Shown here: positions 16,660 to 25,682 of the stretch, in pieces
Layout of the letters: the number at the start of each line of letters is the position of its first letter
Position numbering within the stretch: the stretch's first letter is position 1
Source of the DNA: a virus
Virus record (IMG/VR): IMGVR_UViG_3300001041_000009
Location: 54,480 to 118,479 of that record
DNA: 64,000 nt
Strand: one strand, 5' to 3'
Notes under the pieces: generated by a model
Database searches by the model: none
Told to the model about the DNA's origin: nothing
What the model saw: only the letters and a program-made list of their open reading frames with translations
Made by a program: the position numbers and the translations under genes

Positions 16660-17373
16660 TTTAATACCAATTAAGAAGTTTATTCAAGTTAATTCATTAC
16701 AAGAAATCACTGAAATCATAATATTTGAAAAAGGTAGTATACCAACATCTGGTGGTTTACTATCTACAAATATATTCGGTGTATCTGTTAATGAACGACG
16801 AGAAACTTATGCTTATATTAAACTAAATGGGCACTTCTTACACCCATTTGTTTATAAGTTATTAAAACGTATGAATAGAAATTTTCAATCTATTGTATAT
16901 GGATCAAAGAATTTTATAATAGATAAAAATGGACAATTGGTTGAAGCTGAGGAATCTGGTGAGACTGGATTAGAATTCTTATATAAAAATTGGGAAAAAA
17001 TAAACTTTGAAAAGAATGCCAGTTCTATACGTAGTGAAAGAATTGACTTGCTGAGATCGTATGATAAAGATACTTTATTTACTGAGTACTGGATTGTAGT
17101 GCCAGCATTCTATCGTGATGTTAATTTACAATCAGCAACACAGGGTAAGATTAGTCATCATGAGATCAATGATAAGTACGCTAAATTATTAAGATTCGCA
17201 ACTGTGTTGAGGAACTCCAATAATTTTGATTTTGTACTTAATGGAACTAGGGCTAAGGTTCAGGAAGTCTTAGTAGAAATTTATGATTTGCTCAAAGGTA
17301 GAATAGAAAAGAAGAATGGATTAATTAGAAAAAATTTAATGGGTAAATCGGTTGATTTCGGATCGAGGAGTGT
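16649..17373 (+). CDS. RNA polymerase beta' subunit, N-terminal half, exon 1
   Basis: First of four exons (16649-17373, 17671-18358, 19468-19476, 19732-19899) that together encode 529 residues. The exon ends in LMGKSVDFGSRSV, the counterpart of bacterial LMGKRVDYSGRSV in the beta' clamp/active-centre lead-in. The protein is the N-terminal half of a bacterial-type beta' that phiKZ/AR9-like phages encode as separate polypeptides. It forms the catalytic Mg-binding side of a phage multisubunit RNA polymerase. Exon 1 ends after AGTGT (two bases of a Val codon). Without splicing the frame ends at 17398. Confidence 0.9.
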
Positions 17374-17670
17374 GGATTTACTGCACGTAGCTCCTTAATT
17401 GTCGGGAATCTCCTTAGAACTTAAACCACTTAAAGTAACAATGTTTAAGTTTGGACAATCCGCAGCCAAGATTCTATCTAATAGAATAAGGTTCAACGAC
17501 TATCACACGGAAATATGGTTATATTAATTTACCGTGAGTTAGATACATTATTGTATTGAAATGGGAGTTCAGGAATTCTTAATTTCCTGAAGATATAGTC
17601 TAGTATCCTAATGAAAATTAGGGAAGTTCATGAGAGAACTGTATAGAGTTATATTCTATATGAATAAACG
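17374..17670 (+). ncRNA. Group I self-splicing intron 1 of beta' N-half
   Basis: 297 nt. P1 pairs exon GTGT with intron GCAC, ending in a U-G pair. Core segments typical of group I are GTCGGGAATCTCC, GACAATCCGCAGCCAAG, GGTTCAACGACTA and AGATATAGTC. The intron ends with G at 17670. Joining 17373 to 17671 gives SVISAPIF, in register with beta' proteins. It has no endonuclease gene. Confidence 0.9.
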
Positions 17671-18358
17671 AATTTCTGCACCTATATTCAAAGCAAATAA
17701 ACCATCTGAGATGCAAATAGATTTTTATCATGTTGGTATTCCTCTTGCACAAACATGTTCATTATTTACACCATTTATAATAAATTGGGTTAAAAATTTC
17801 TTCCATAGAGAATTAGAGAAGGTTGGTAATAAGTATCCTGTAAGAAATCCGGACGGTTCCATGGGATATGTGAAATTAAAAGATCCCTCATTATATTTCA
17901 ACGAAGAATATCTTAAAAAACAAATTGATAGATTCATATTTAGTGTATCCGATAGATTTACACCAATTGAACTTCCCGTCGAGGAACCTAGATCTGATGG
18001 GAAGAAATTATATATGCGATTTATAGGAAAAGATTATAAACCAGGGGTTCCTGAAACTGAATCTCCCTTAGTACAAAGGAAGGCAACTTGGTGTGATATT
18101 TTATATCAAGCGGCAGTTGATGTTACATCAGATAAAATGGTATTCGTTACGAGATATCCTATTTCAGATTATTTCAGTAGCTTTCCTAACAAAATATCAG
18201 TCCTAAGTACCCACCAAACTATACCGATGTTTATTGGAAATAGAGTCTATACGAATTATCCTAGGATCGATCTTAGTTTACCTAAAGAAGAAATATCCAC
18301 TCTATTTGCAGATACTGTGAGTATGTCAAATTTATATCTACCTGGTTTAAACGGAGAT
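17671..18358 (+). CDS. RNA polymerase beta' subunit, N-terminal half, exon 2
   Basis: 688 nt. It starts ISAPIFK and ends at LPGLNGD, the first Asp of the catalytic NADFDGD motif (here N-G-D-Y-D-G-D once spliced). It covers the stretch of beta' that leads into the active centre (LFTPFIINWV corresponds to the LFKPFI region). The reading frame closes 12 codons into intron 2, so unspliced RNA gives a protein lacking the catalytic loop. Confidence 0.9.
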
Positions 18359-19467
18359 AAAAGTTGTTGTCTCCCTTTGCTAGAAATAGCTTAGTTAAAA
18401 ATCCTGTGAACGCTTAACAGGCGGTGTATGGGTATCACAATACTCATGCTAACGGTAGAAGTGAAATAAGCATTGACGAATAAGCTTCGTAAGAGAACCT
18501 AAGGTCCTGAAATATGGATAGCTGGAAATACCGTGTCAAGCTTTAATTGATTTACGAAATTCATATATTGTAAAAAAATACTTTTATACTAACTTATATA
18601 TAATAAGGGGGGTTATTATGTATAATGATGATCTAATAATTGAATCGAAAAAACATTTTGGTGTAATATATATGTTGAGAAATAATATAGATGGTAAAAT
18701 TTATATTGGTCAGACAATAAATCTACATTCACGACTTAAGGATTATAAGTATAAAAAGCTTAATAGGAAATCGAATTTATATCATATTATAAAAATAGTT
18801 AATGAATATGGATTTAATAATTTTGATTGCAGTATAATAGACACATGCACCTCTAAAAATGAAATGAACGAAAAAGAGGTATATTGGATATCAACTTTAA
18901 AAGCAAATGATCCTAATATTGGATATAATAAGAAAACAGGTGGGGTCGGTGGAACTATGAATAGTGAGTCTAAATATAAGATGAGTGAAAGTACAAAATT
19001 ATTTAGACATTCTGAACAAACTAAACGAGATAAATCTAAACCTATAATTGCATTTAAAGATGGGTTATTTCATATATTCCAAGGAGCGAAGTCATTTGCT
19101 GATTCAATAGATAGTAATAAAAGTTCTGTAACTCATGCGGTTCGATTTGGACGTATTATTCAAGGATATTTTGTATTCTATTGTGATAAAAATTCCCGTA
19201 ATGAAATATTGATTAAAATAGAGTCTAAACTAAATGATACACCCAAAATAAAAACCCCCATGTTAAAATTACAATATGTGAAAATATGTAAATTAATTAG
19301 AGAAGATGTAGAGACTAACGAAAATTACTATCATATAATTATATAGTAGTTAGTAGTGTACTGACTAATTTGTGGGTTAGTTGGGAAGTGCAGGACACCT
19401 AATTAATAATTTATTATTATACGGTGAAGATATAGTCCATGCCATATGAAAATATGGAGTTTACATG
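18359..19467 (+). ncRNA. Group I intron 2 of beta' N-half, carrying a GIY-YIG endonuclease gene
   Basis: 1109 nt. P1 is GGAGAT (exon) with GTCTCC (intron), five Watson-Crick pairs plus U-G, with a 10-nt loop. The core differs from the common family in this window (AATCCTGTGAACGC, GGATAGCTGGAAATACCGTG), so it is a separate group I lineage. P7 GGTGAAGATATAGTCC is near the 3' end. The endonuclease gene sits in a peripheral loop. The 3' end is the G at 19467. Confidence 0.85.
18618..19346 (+). CDS. Intron-encoded GIY-YIG homing endonuclease
   Basis: 242 residues with SD AGGGGGG. Residues 8-35 hold the GIY-YIG block (GVIYMLRNN, KIYIGQT), then the conserved Arg in SRLKDY and the metal-binding Glu in NEKEVYWI at about residue 90. 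The C-terminal half carries DNA-contacting modules, including a NUMOD1/IENR1-like segment (FQGAKSFADSIDSNKSSVTH). It should nick or cut the intron-less DxDGD site of beta' genes to move its intron. It is the only endonuclease among the six beta' introns seen here. Confidence 0.9.
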   Translation: MYNDDLIIESKKHFGVIYMLRNNIDGKIYIGQTINLHSRLKDYKYKKLNRKSNLYHIIKIVNEYGFNNFDCSIIDTCTSKNEMNEKEVYWISTLKANDPNIGYNKKTGGVGGTMNSESKYKMSESTKLFRHSEQTKRDKSKPIIAFKDGLFHIFQGAKSFADSIDSNKSSVTHAVRFGRIIQGYFVFYCDKNSRNEILIKIESKLNDTPKIKTPMLKLQYVKICKLIREDVETNENYYHIII

Positions 19468-19476
19468 TACGACGGT
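19468..19476 (+). CDS. RNA polymerase beta' N-half, 9-nt micro-exon (Y-D-G)
   Basis: TACGACGGT encodes Tyr-Asp-Gly, the middle of the catalytic N-G-D-Y-D-G-D loop. It is bounded upstream by intron 2 (ending ACATG) and downstream by intron 3, whose P1 pairs ACGGT with GCCGT. Only with this exon does the spliced product carry all three Mg-chelating Asp residues (exon 2 Asp, micro-exon Asp, exon 4 Asp). Confidence 0.85.
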
Positions 19477-19731
19477 CATTGTATTGCCGTATTTTCCTTA
19501 ACTGTCGGGAAACTCCTTATAGCTTCTTTAATGGAAGATTGGACAATCCGCAGCCAAGTCTCTTATATAAGAGAAAGGTTCAACGACTAGAAGTAATTCG
19601 TAGATATAGTTATATATCGAAATGGGAAAACAATAGATTTATTCTATTGAAGAGATAGTCTAATATCCTATATTAATATAGGGAAGTTCATAAGAGAACT
19701 GTATGGATTAAATATCTATATGAATATTTTG
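19477..19731 (+). ncRNA. Group I intron 3 of beta' N-half
   Basis: 255 nt, of the common family: TGTCGGGAAACTCC, GACAATCCGCAGCCAAG, GGTTCAACGACTA, GAGATAGTC and the terminal GTTCATAAGAGAAC hairpin. It ends with G at 19731. P1 uses the micro-exon and therefore depends on that 9-nt exon for 5' splice-site recognition. No endonuclease gene. Confidence 0.88.
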
Positions 19732-19899
19732 GATCAGGTTACAGTAAAGGGTTTATTTAGTCAAGAAGCTAATAAAGAAGCTATTGAAATTATGACATCT
19801 AAAGCTCATATTCTAAATATCGCTGGTAGTAATATGAGAAAGACAACCAATGAGGGTGTTCATACACTATATATGATGACACGTTTCGAAAATGATTAA
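19732..19899 (+). CDS. RNA polymerase beta' N-half, exon 4 (C-terminus)
   Basis: 168 nt. It starts D-Q-V-T-V, completing DYDGDQ, and continues through EANKEAIEIMTSKAHILN to LYMMTRFEND and stop. This matches bacterial beta' from GDQMAVHVPL to the LGLYYMTR region, where phiKZ/AR9-type polymerases also break beta'. The remainder of beta' is encoded at 45244-48065. Confidence 0.88.
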   Translation, partial: DQVTVKGLFSQEANKEAIEIMTSKAHILNIAGSNMRKTTNEGVHTLYMMTRFEND

Positions 19900-19938
19900 T
19901 GAGATAGAGCTATGTGTAAAACATAGCTCTATCTCATT
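19898..19938 (+). terminator. Rho-independent terminator after beta' N-half
   Basis: An 18-bp stem AATGAGATAGAGCTATGT with a 5-nt loop begins in the stop codon. Confidence 0.8.
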
Positions 19939-20657
19939 ATCGTATTTTAAGATAATTAAAATATATATTATACTAATATAAGTATTATAAAATAAGAAAG
20001 GATGGTTATAATGTGTCACCACAATAATAGTTAACAGAAATGAAGGTGATTATATAGCAAAGCCTTATTATTAACCCTTATCACTAACCTACTATATTAT
20101 ATATAGAAAGGTGGTGAGGCCCCTCTTAAGTTTGTAACGATACTTAATTAAAGTATTATACAATTCTTACTAGGGAAGGTGGTGAAAAGCTGCATATATT
20201 ATAATTAATATGTGGAGTTTCTAACCTCTATACTAATCGTATAAATATCATTTATTCAATTTACTGAGTAGGAAGGGTATATAGTTTAGAGATTGTAATA
20301 TAAAGTTGTTTAGACGTAGATAAATATTTGATATTTAAGACATAATTACTGAACGTGTAGAAGGAAATATAACATAGTTGTTGACGCTCTATATCATGTA
20401 CAAAATATGTTAGTTTCTTAGTTTGATATAGAAAACTGATGGTGTGTTTGCCCGCGTATCTACTTATAATATATGTAGCCCTCTATGGATGAAGGCGAAG
20501 ATATTATTTTAGAAGGCGATACTATCGGAGGATTTGAGTAAACTTTAATATTACTCAAATAAAAATGGTTAAAAGTGTTTTAGGTATTTAATACATATTT
20601 TCATTAAGATGAGAATATCTATTAACAATTTAAATGACCATTATTGGCTTAAACATA
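19939..20657. other. Promoter-rich stretch with no long gene
   Basis: About 720 nt without a gene of normal length. TATATTAT motifs occur on the plus strand at 19964, 20093 and 20195. They are followed by ribosome-site-like AGGATGG or AAGGTGGTGA runs and only tiny frames, such as ATG 20011-20034 (seven codons) and ATG 20485-20541 (18 codons). It may encode short early transcripts or leader peptides, or be the remains of deleted genes. No tRNA or intron core is visible. Confidence 0.4.
19964..19971 (+). promoter_or_regulatory. Early-type promoter motif TATATTAT
   Basis: TATATTAT occurs just after the beta' N-half terminator. It would start a transcript through the gene-poor stretch. Confidence 0.4.
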
Positions 20658-20703
20658 AAAGAAACCCCATATGTGTATGAGATTACACATATGGGGTTTC
20701 TTT
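20658..20703. terminator. Bidirectional terminator
   Basis: A 20-bp stem AAAGAAACCCCATATGTGTA with a 6-nt loop and flanking A/T runs lies between the gene-poor stretch and the minus gene ending at 20708. Confidence 0.85.
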
Positions 20704-20707
20704 AGTA

Positions 20708-21064
20708 TTATTTTTTTTCTATGGCATCGGGTTCAGGTTTTTTGCGCTGGTTGGTGGGTTGTGCGATTGCGATAACCGGTTTAATCTCTTCGATTACAGG
20801 AACCACTTCCACTTTTGTCTCCACGATAGGTTCAACAATCTCTTCGATCACGTCTGGAGTGATTTTGGCATCGAAGTTTTTAGTGTTCAGGACCACTTCA
20901 GATCCATCAGAAAGAACCTCAACAACTTTTATGTTGCGGGTAATCATGATGAAGATGGTACGAACATCCTCCATATATGGAGTCAGGATTGGACCTGAAA
21001 TTCCTCCCTTTGGATATATAATATCATTAGAGAGGACTTTAACCATTTTATTAGTAACTTTCAT
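20708..21064 (-). CDS. Small, probably abundant virion-type protein
   Basis: 118 residues from ATG 21064 (AAAGGGGTT upstream). Codon use is GC-enriched, like the capsid gene. The N-terminal 60 residues form a compact beta-like domain (VVEVLSDGSEVVLNTKNF). The C-terminal half is a Val/Glu/Pro/Ile-rich extended tail (EEIVEPIVETKVEVVPVIEE). This composition suits a small capsid decoration or head protein; that is inference. Operon with 21090-21335. Confidence 0.6.
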   Translation of the reverse strand: MKVTNKMVKVLSNDIIYPKGGISGPILTPYMEDVRTIFIMITRNIKVVEVLSDGSEVVLNTKNFDAKITPDVIEEIVEPIVETKVEVVPVIEEIKPVIAIAQPTNQRKKPEPDAIEKK

Positions 21065-21089
21065 TTTATATTCAAACCCCTTTCCGTAA

Positions 21090-21335
21090 TTATATTTTTC
21101 CTTCAGGTATATATTGTTCTTCGAGTGTAGCCAGATCGATATCCTCAGCATCTCCATACTCGGGGATTTTATCAATCAGTTTAGTAATTTCAGGATCATC
21201 TTCAGCACCATCCATTAAATCATCATTTAAGAATATATCTCGTATATCATCATCAGTAGTATGTTTAATTGTAGCTTCAGTGACAAATTCTCTGTTTTGA
21301 TTCTCTCTGATACTTTTTTTAAGATTATTTAACAT
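21090..21335 (-). CDS. Small acidic hypothetical protein
   Basis: 81 residues with SD TGAGGTGAT. It is strongly acidic in the second half (DDDIRDIFLNDDLMDGAEDD). No known family. It precedes the abundant-type gene by 25 nt and is probably co-expressed with it. Confidence 0.55.
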   Translation of the reverse strand: MLNNLKKSIRENQNREFVTEATIKHTTDDDIRDIFLNDDLMDGAEDDPEITKLIDKIPEYGDAEDIDLATLEEQYIPEGKI

Positions 21336-21391
21336 AATATAATCACCTCACATAATTCACTTATTTATTTAAATGTTTTAGAAAAAAATAA

Positions 21392-22582
21392 CTAATTCGC
21401 CATGAATTTATTATAGTACACACGGAGAATAAATAATAGCATAGGAATTAGAATGAATGAATTTAAATCGTACTCAATATAATCGTTCTCAGCCAATGGT
21501 CCCATATCAAATGTATCGATAACATTCACATTATTATTAAAATAATCAATAATTGTTTTATAACTAACCTTATCTGATGGTATACTATTGATTATGCTAT
21601 TAATAAGTATATCATCAATATATGGCAAACCAATATCTGAGAAATATATACTCTTTACATATACGTCATTATAGTACCTGAATATAGATGATGTATTAGC
21701 TACACTACCAGTTGCATAATTAATATGCTCTGGAATCATACTCTTTTTATTTTTTTCTAAAATGTGATAAAATGACTTATCGTATTCAAGAGGAAATTTA
21801 TGATTGTCATCCTCATTTACTAAAAACAATGTATCATATTCATATCGTTCATTAAATAACTGATGTTTATTAATAAAGAATGTTAGATATTTATCATAGT
21901 ATTTTATATGGCTGATTTCATCAATATACATAAAACTGTTATATCTTATATTATAGAACAATATTTTATATTTTTCACAGATTTCTTTATACATTTCATT
22001 CATAAGAATAATTTTCTCGTATATATCAGATCGAATTATACATTTCTCCTGCGTTCCTATATTAGTTAGAACACAGTTATATACTTCTTCAACCTGTAAT
22101 AATAATTGATTTTTAATATCGGGTGTTAACGATCTAATAACAAATGAAATCTTATAATAGTTATTACTCTTAATGGTATCATAATTAACAGTTGTTACCA
22201 TAAATAAATAATTACTATCTAGATATGTTATCGTAAAACAATCATTAGGAAGTGGCCGTATGGTATTAGGTAATATAACTACTTCACCATCATATGAAGT
22301 ATCTAGGCCTATTTCGTCATCTGTTAAATCTAGCAGAATTGTATCAAGTCCATAAATTGGAAGATCATCAATTCGCTTAAATCGTATAGGAGAATTATAA
22401 TCAATAATACGCTCCACATTTAAAAAACCTGTATCTGTTATAGATGTAATATTATTTATATTGTAATACGTTATAAATGTAGGGGTTTTATCTAGAAATC
22501 TTGAGTATTGAGAATTCATCCTCTCTTCATATTTAAAGATGTTATTGTTTATAAACCTTTTTTCATCAATTAAATGTCCCAT
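21392..22582 (-). CDS. Putative virion structural protein
   Basis: 396 residues with SD AATAGGTGG. The N-terminal 180 residues contain a beta-rich part: DKTPTFITYYNINNITS, GLDTILLDLTDDEIGLD, GEVVILPNTIRPLPND. Such wording is common in neck or tail completion proteins of large phages. A hydrophobic segment near the C-terminus (ILIPMLLFILRVYY) may be a membrane or buried helix. No catalytic motif. Assignment is by style and context only. Confidence 0.5.
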   Translation of the reverse strand: MGHLIDEKRFINNNIFKYEERMNSQYSRFLDKTPTFITYYNINNITSITDTGFLNVERIIDYNSPIRFKRIDDLPIYGLDTILLDLTDDEIGLDTSYDGEVVILPNTIRPLPNDCFTITYLDSNYLFMVTTVNYDTIKSNNYYKISFVIRSLTPDIKNQLLLQVEEVYNCVLTNIGTQEKCIIRSDIYEKIILMNEMYKEICEKYKILFYNIRYNSFMYIDEISHIKYYDKYLTFFINKHQLFNERYEYDTLFLVNEDDNHKFPLEYDKSFYHILEKNKKSMIPEHINYATGSVANTSSIFRYYNDVYVKSIYFSDIGLPYIDDILINSIINSIPSDKVSYKTIIDYFNNNVNVIDTFDMGPLAENDYIEYDLNSFILIPMLLFILRVYYNKFMAN

Positions 22583-22733
22583 AAATATACACCACCTATT
22601 TTAGTTATTATTAGTTAATTGTTAGAGGTAAAGATATATAACCAATACTTATAAAATAGTATAATTAATCTTCATGTGGTAATGAATTAAACATAATATT
22701 AAAATAACATAATACAAAGGAGTTGAAGTTAAA

Positions 22734-23174
22734 ATGGATAAAATAATTCTTATTGGTGGTGTACCATTTAAAGCTGTAGAAAATCCTGATGGAACGCATT
22801 CTGCGGCAGCTATATTAGACGGAACTGATGCTACTGGTGTATCACAAGCAACTGGGGGTACTGGAGCCAGAGGATGGTTATCTAGTATATATAGAGCATT
22901 ATGTGGTAGTACGTCATTAACTGGGGCATTAAAATTAGTCACTACTGCTGGAACCAGAACTCAATTACCTAATATACCATGTCGGGAGGTAACTGTTATC
23001 GGTTTGGATACTAATACAGGAAGTGTCTTCGCCGGTGGAGTAAATGTTTCATTGGCTGTTTATGGGGTGAAGCTTGGTGCCAAGGAAGCATTCACATTTG
23101 CTGTAGCCAATGCTAATCAAATCTATATTGATTCATCTATAAGTGGGGAGGGAGTCAGTTATGTCGCAATCTAG
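22734..23174 (+). CDS. Tail-fibre-associated or receptor-binding accessory protein
   Basis: 146 residues. Gly/Ala/Thr-rich beta sequence with ATGVSQATGGTGARGWLSSI, a phrase common to small structural proteins beside Bacillota phage fibres. GC content is higher than the genome. It overlaps the fibre gene by 14 nt. Likely a virion surface or adhesion protein acquired with the fibre. Confidence 0.6.
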   Translation: MDKIILIGGVPFKAVENPDGTHSAAAILDGTDATGVSQATGGTGARGWLSSIYRALCGSTSLTGALKLVTTAGTRTQLPNIPCREVTVIGLDTNTGSVFAGGVNVSLAVYGVKLGAKEAFTFAVANANQIYIDSSISGEGVSYVAI

Positions 23175-25323
23175 GTATGATCCAAGTGCTGGTATTAAGA
23201 AAGATCTTATGACGTATAAGGCAGAGAATGTGCAGGAGTTAGCAACAAAAGCACGTCAAGTAGACTTGGATTTAGAAAGCGCAAGAATAACAAATCTTGC
23301 AACACTTTCGGCAGGAAGCACTACTGGAGATGCTGAGTTAATTGACGGTAGAGTTGGTGCAGACGGAGCAACCTATGCAAATATAGGAACCTCAATAAGA
23401 GGGCAGATTGGCAAAATAGATAATTTAGTTGGCGATAAGTTGTCTGGCACAGCAACCGAATCTTATGCTGATTTAACAATTGGCACGTTTAACGATGCTG
23501 ATGGTTCAGAAGTTGTGTCAAACATAAGGGCTAGGGTGATACTTGAGTCCGAATTCGTCGCTAACCTGTCCTGCAAGCTAGGTTATCAGTTTCTTATAAA
23601 AGGGTGTGATATAAAGGGAACTGCTATTACAACAATAGGTGGATGGATTGCGTCGAACGCTGTGTATATAAACCCGTTAAGCCATAAATATTTATACATT
23701 ATAGTAAAAGATAATAGTGATGCGGATATAACTGGGATTGATTTAGATAGCATTTTAAGTGTTATAAGTCATAACACAGTTATATTGTCAAGGGTTGAAA
23801 CTACTGTTAGGTATGGTGGGGATGTCATAAGTGCTTATGCTAATCTGATAACTGGTAATATTGATGCTACTGGTAATAAGTTTATTATCAATACGAGGGC
23901 ATTTATTGTGCTTCCCACGTATAATCTAAGCGGATTTGAGGCGGCAACTGGTTTTCAGCTTGTCGTGAATGCTAATAACGATGGGTATGGACAGCCTTTT
24001 GAATTTATACAAGATTGGTGTACGGAATACGCTTTTGATAGTGATTACCTATATGTCGCAGTTATTATTAAGGCGATTGACGGTAGTAATGTTACAAATT
24101 TAACGTCAAGTCTTACTGTAAATTATTATTCTGAGAAAAGAAAACTTGCAGCATATGGAGAAGTGCAAGCACTTTCGCAAGAACTATCACTACAAGGGAA
24201 TGGACAATACATCGGTAAAAATATTTTGTGGTTAGGAACATCAATTCCTGAACAAGGGCACCCTATCCTAGTCGGTACGGCAATTGGAGCAACCGTGACT
24301 AATAAAGCTGTCGGTTCGTCAATGATGCGTATAGGTGGTTCTGTTTATGATACCTCTGAGTTGGGTGATGACCTTGGAATAACTGGTCTATGGATGGCAA
24401 ATGTACTGCGTACATTATCAATGACACAGGAAGAACGTAGGCGGTTGTTTGATTGCTGGAAAACAACGGATCGTAAAGCCTATCTTATAGCAAAGGGTTA
24501 TACTGAAGGAGAAGTAACAAGTGTTATTGGCTATGGGGATATGCTTGCAGATACATATGTTAGTGTAGACCCTGTAACACCTGTTATAGGGATTCCGGCT
24601 TTAAAACCAATTGACGTTTATGCGAATAATGGTGCAACATATAATAGTATGCGATGGTTGGCATATTCTTACTGTTGGGATGATTCCATGGATATCGAAG
24701 GTGATTTAAGCATAACTGGGAAAATCACAGGTGCTATGCTTGGACGTATTGAGTCATACATTGCTACTTCGGATGCAATTGTTTTCGAGCATTTTAGGAA
24801 TGATGCCACAGGAGACGCTTCTGCTTTAACCTATACTAGCGTCCCAGCAACTTCAAATGATAGGCATTATGCTGTGGGTGCGTTTATTTATCTGGTACAA
24901 CAAATACGTTTACGTAAACCACGAATAAAAATACTAATGGTTGGGCATTACGACAATGACGACAGTAGATATCAGTTAGGACATGTTTGGGAAGCAGAGG
25001 AAACGGCATCTAATTACTTTGGATTTCCACTTTATAAGCTATGGGAAGAAAGTGACGTAAGGGCAAGGACACAAATTACAACCACTGGATATTGGGATGT
25101 GTCTCATGTATGGCACGATACAGGTTATAACGGGTCGAATCATGTGGGTTCAAATCTTGAAAATCTAAACGAAAACCCTCGTCAAGTTGATGGTGTGTGG
25201 GTGCATGACTTATCACTTCGGCAAATATGGATGTACGACGATATACATCCAATGTCCGATTCCTGTAAACAGCACTTTGCAGGCTTGATTTCAGCATGGA
25301 TGAAAACCCAATCTATATTGTAG
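23161..25323 (+). CDS. Tail fibre with C-terminal SGNH/GDSL hydrolase domain
   Basis: 720 residues from ATG 23161. Residues about 30-95 are a fibre stalk-like segment (ARITNLATLSAGSTTGDAEL, DGRVGADGATYANIG). Residues about 355-715 form an SGNH hydrolase: block I GKNILWLGTSIPEQG (Ser in GTS), an HFRNDA segment, MVGHYDNDD, and block V DDIHPMSDSCKQHFAG (catalytic Asp/His). It should deacetylate or de-esterify host surface glycan. GC content and codon use differ from neighbours, a sign of transfer. A terminator follows. Confidence 0.85.
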   Translation: MSQSRYDPSAGIKKDLMTYKAENVQELATKARQVDLDLESARITNLATLSAGSTTGDAELIDGRVGADGATYANIGTSIRGQIGKIDNLVGDKLSGTATESYADLTIGTFNDADGSEVVSNIRARVILESEFVANLSCKLGYQFLIKGCDIKGTAITTIGGWIASNAVYINPLSHKYLYIIVKDNSDADITGIDLDSILSVISHNTVILSRVETTVRYGGDVISAYANLITGNIDATGNKFIINTRAFIVLPTYNLSGFEAATGFQLVVNANNDGYGQPFEFIQDWCTEYAFDSDYLYVAVIIKAIDGSNVTNLTSSLTVNYYSEKRKLAAYGEVQALSQELSLQGNGQYIGKNILWLGTSIPEQGHPILVGTAIGATVTNKAVGSSMMRIGGSVYDTSELGDDLGITGLWMANVLRTLSMTQEERRRLFDCWKTTDRKAYLIAKGYTEGEVTSVIGYGDMLADTYVSVDPVTPVIGIPALKPIDVYANNGATYNSMRWLAYSYCWDDSMDIEGDLSITGKITGAMLGRIESYIATSDAIVFEHFRNDATGDASALTYTSVPATSNDRHYAVGAFIYLVQQIRLRKPRIKILMVGHYDNDDSRYQLGHVWEAEETASNYFGFPLYKLWEESDVRARTQITTTGYWDVSHVWHDTGYNGSNHVGSNLENLNENPRQVDGVWVHDLSLRQIWMYDDIHPMSDSCKQHFAGLISAWMKTQSIL

Positions 25324-25346
25324 TCACAGACAAAGATGATCAATTT

Positions 25347-25379
25347 AAACTCTAGATAAAACAAAATTATCTAGAGTTT
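25347..25379 (+). terminator. Rho-independent terminator after tail fibre
   Basis: A 13-bp stem AAACTCTAGATAA with a 7-nt loop. Confidence 0.75.
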
Positions 25380-25403
25380 ATTCTAATATTGGGAGGTAAT
25401 AAT

Positions 25404-25637
25404 ATGAGTTCTATCGAATCCCTAACAGAGTATTTAAAAAAACTAGATAGTAAAAAGGAAAACCCGTTTACATTTCGTTTAAGCTCATGTTTTTTAAGTG
25501 GTTCAAATTGCAGTTGTTGTGGTGCATATAAAAATGGTAGATGCACTTATCACGATAATGATAAATCTGAAATTGTCTTAACTAAAGCAATTGAGATATT
25601 AGGATTAGAAAATGTATTAAGTGTGTGCAGATTATAA
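25404..25637 (+). CDS. Small cysteine-rich protein, possible zinc binder
   Basis: 77 residues from ATG 25404 with TGGGAGGT. It contains a Cys cluster C-x6-C-x-CC-x8-C (SCFLSGSNCSCCGAYKNGRC), compatible with a small metal-binding knuckle. Family unknown. A short terminator follows directly. Confidence 0.6.
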   Translation: MSSIESLTEYLKKLDSKKENPFTFRLSSCFLSGSNCSCCGAYKNGRCTYHDNDKSEIVLTKAIEILGLENVLSVCRL

Positions 25638-25656
25638 GAGCCGAAAGGCTCTTTTA
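25636..25656 (+). terminator. Short terminator hairpin
   Basis: AGAGCC-GAAA-GGCTCT followed by TTTATT at the end of the Cys-rich gene. Confidence 0.7.
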
Positions 25657-25682
25657 TTATGGGAAGGTGGGTGAAAAATATT

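Noticed and set aside
19466-19490. Apparent mutated catalytic loop Y-D-G-H in beta' (third Asp replaced by His)
   Set aside because: The His codon is the first triplet of intron 3. The spliced sequence continues with Asp-Gln from 19732.
19446-19658. Open frame of 70 codons over the micro-exon region
   Set aside because: It is intron 2/intron 3 sequence read through. Group I core motifs cover it, and only 9 nt are exon.
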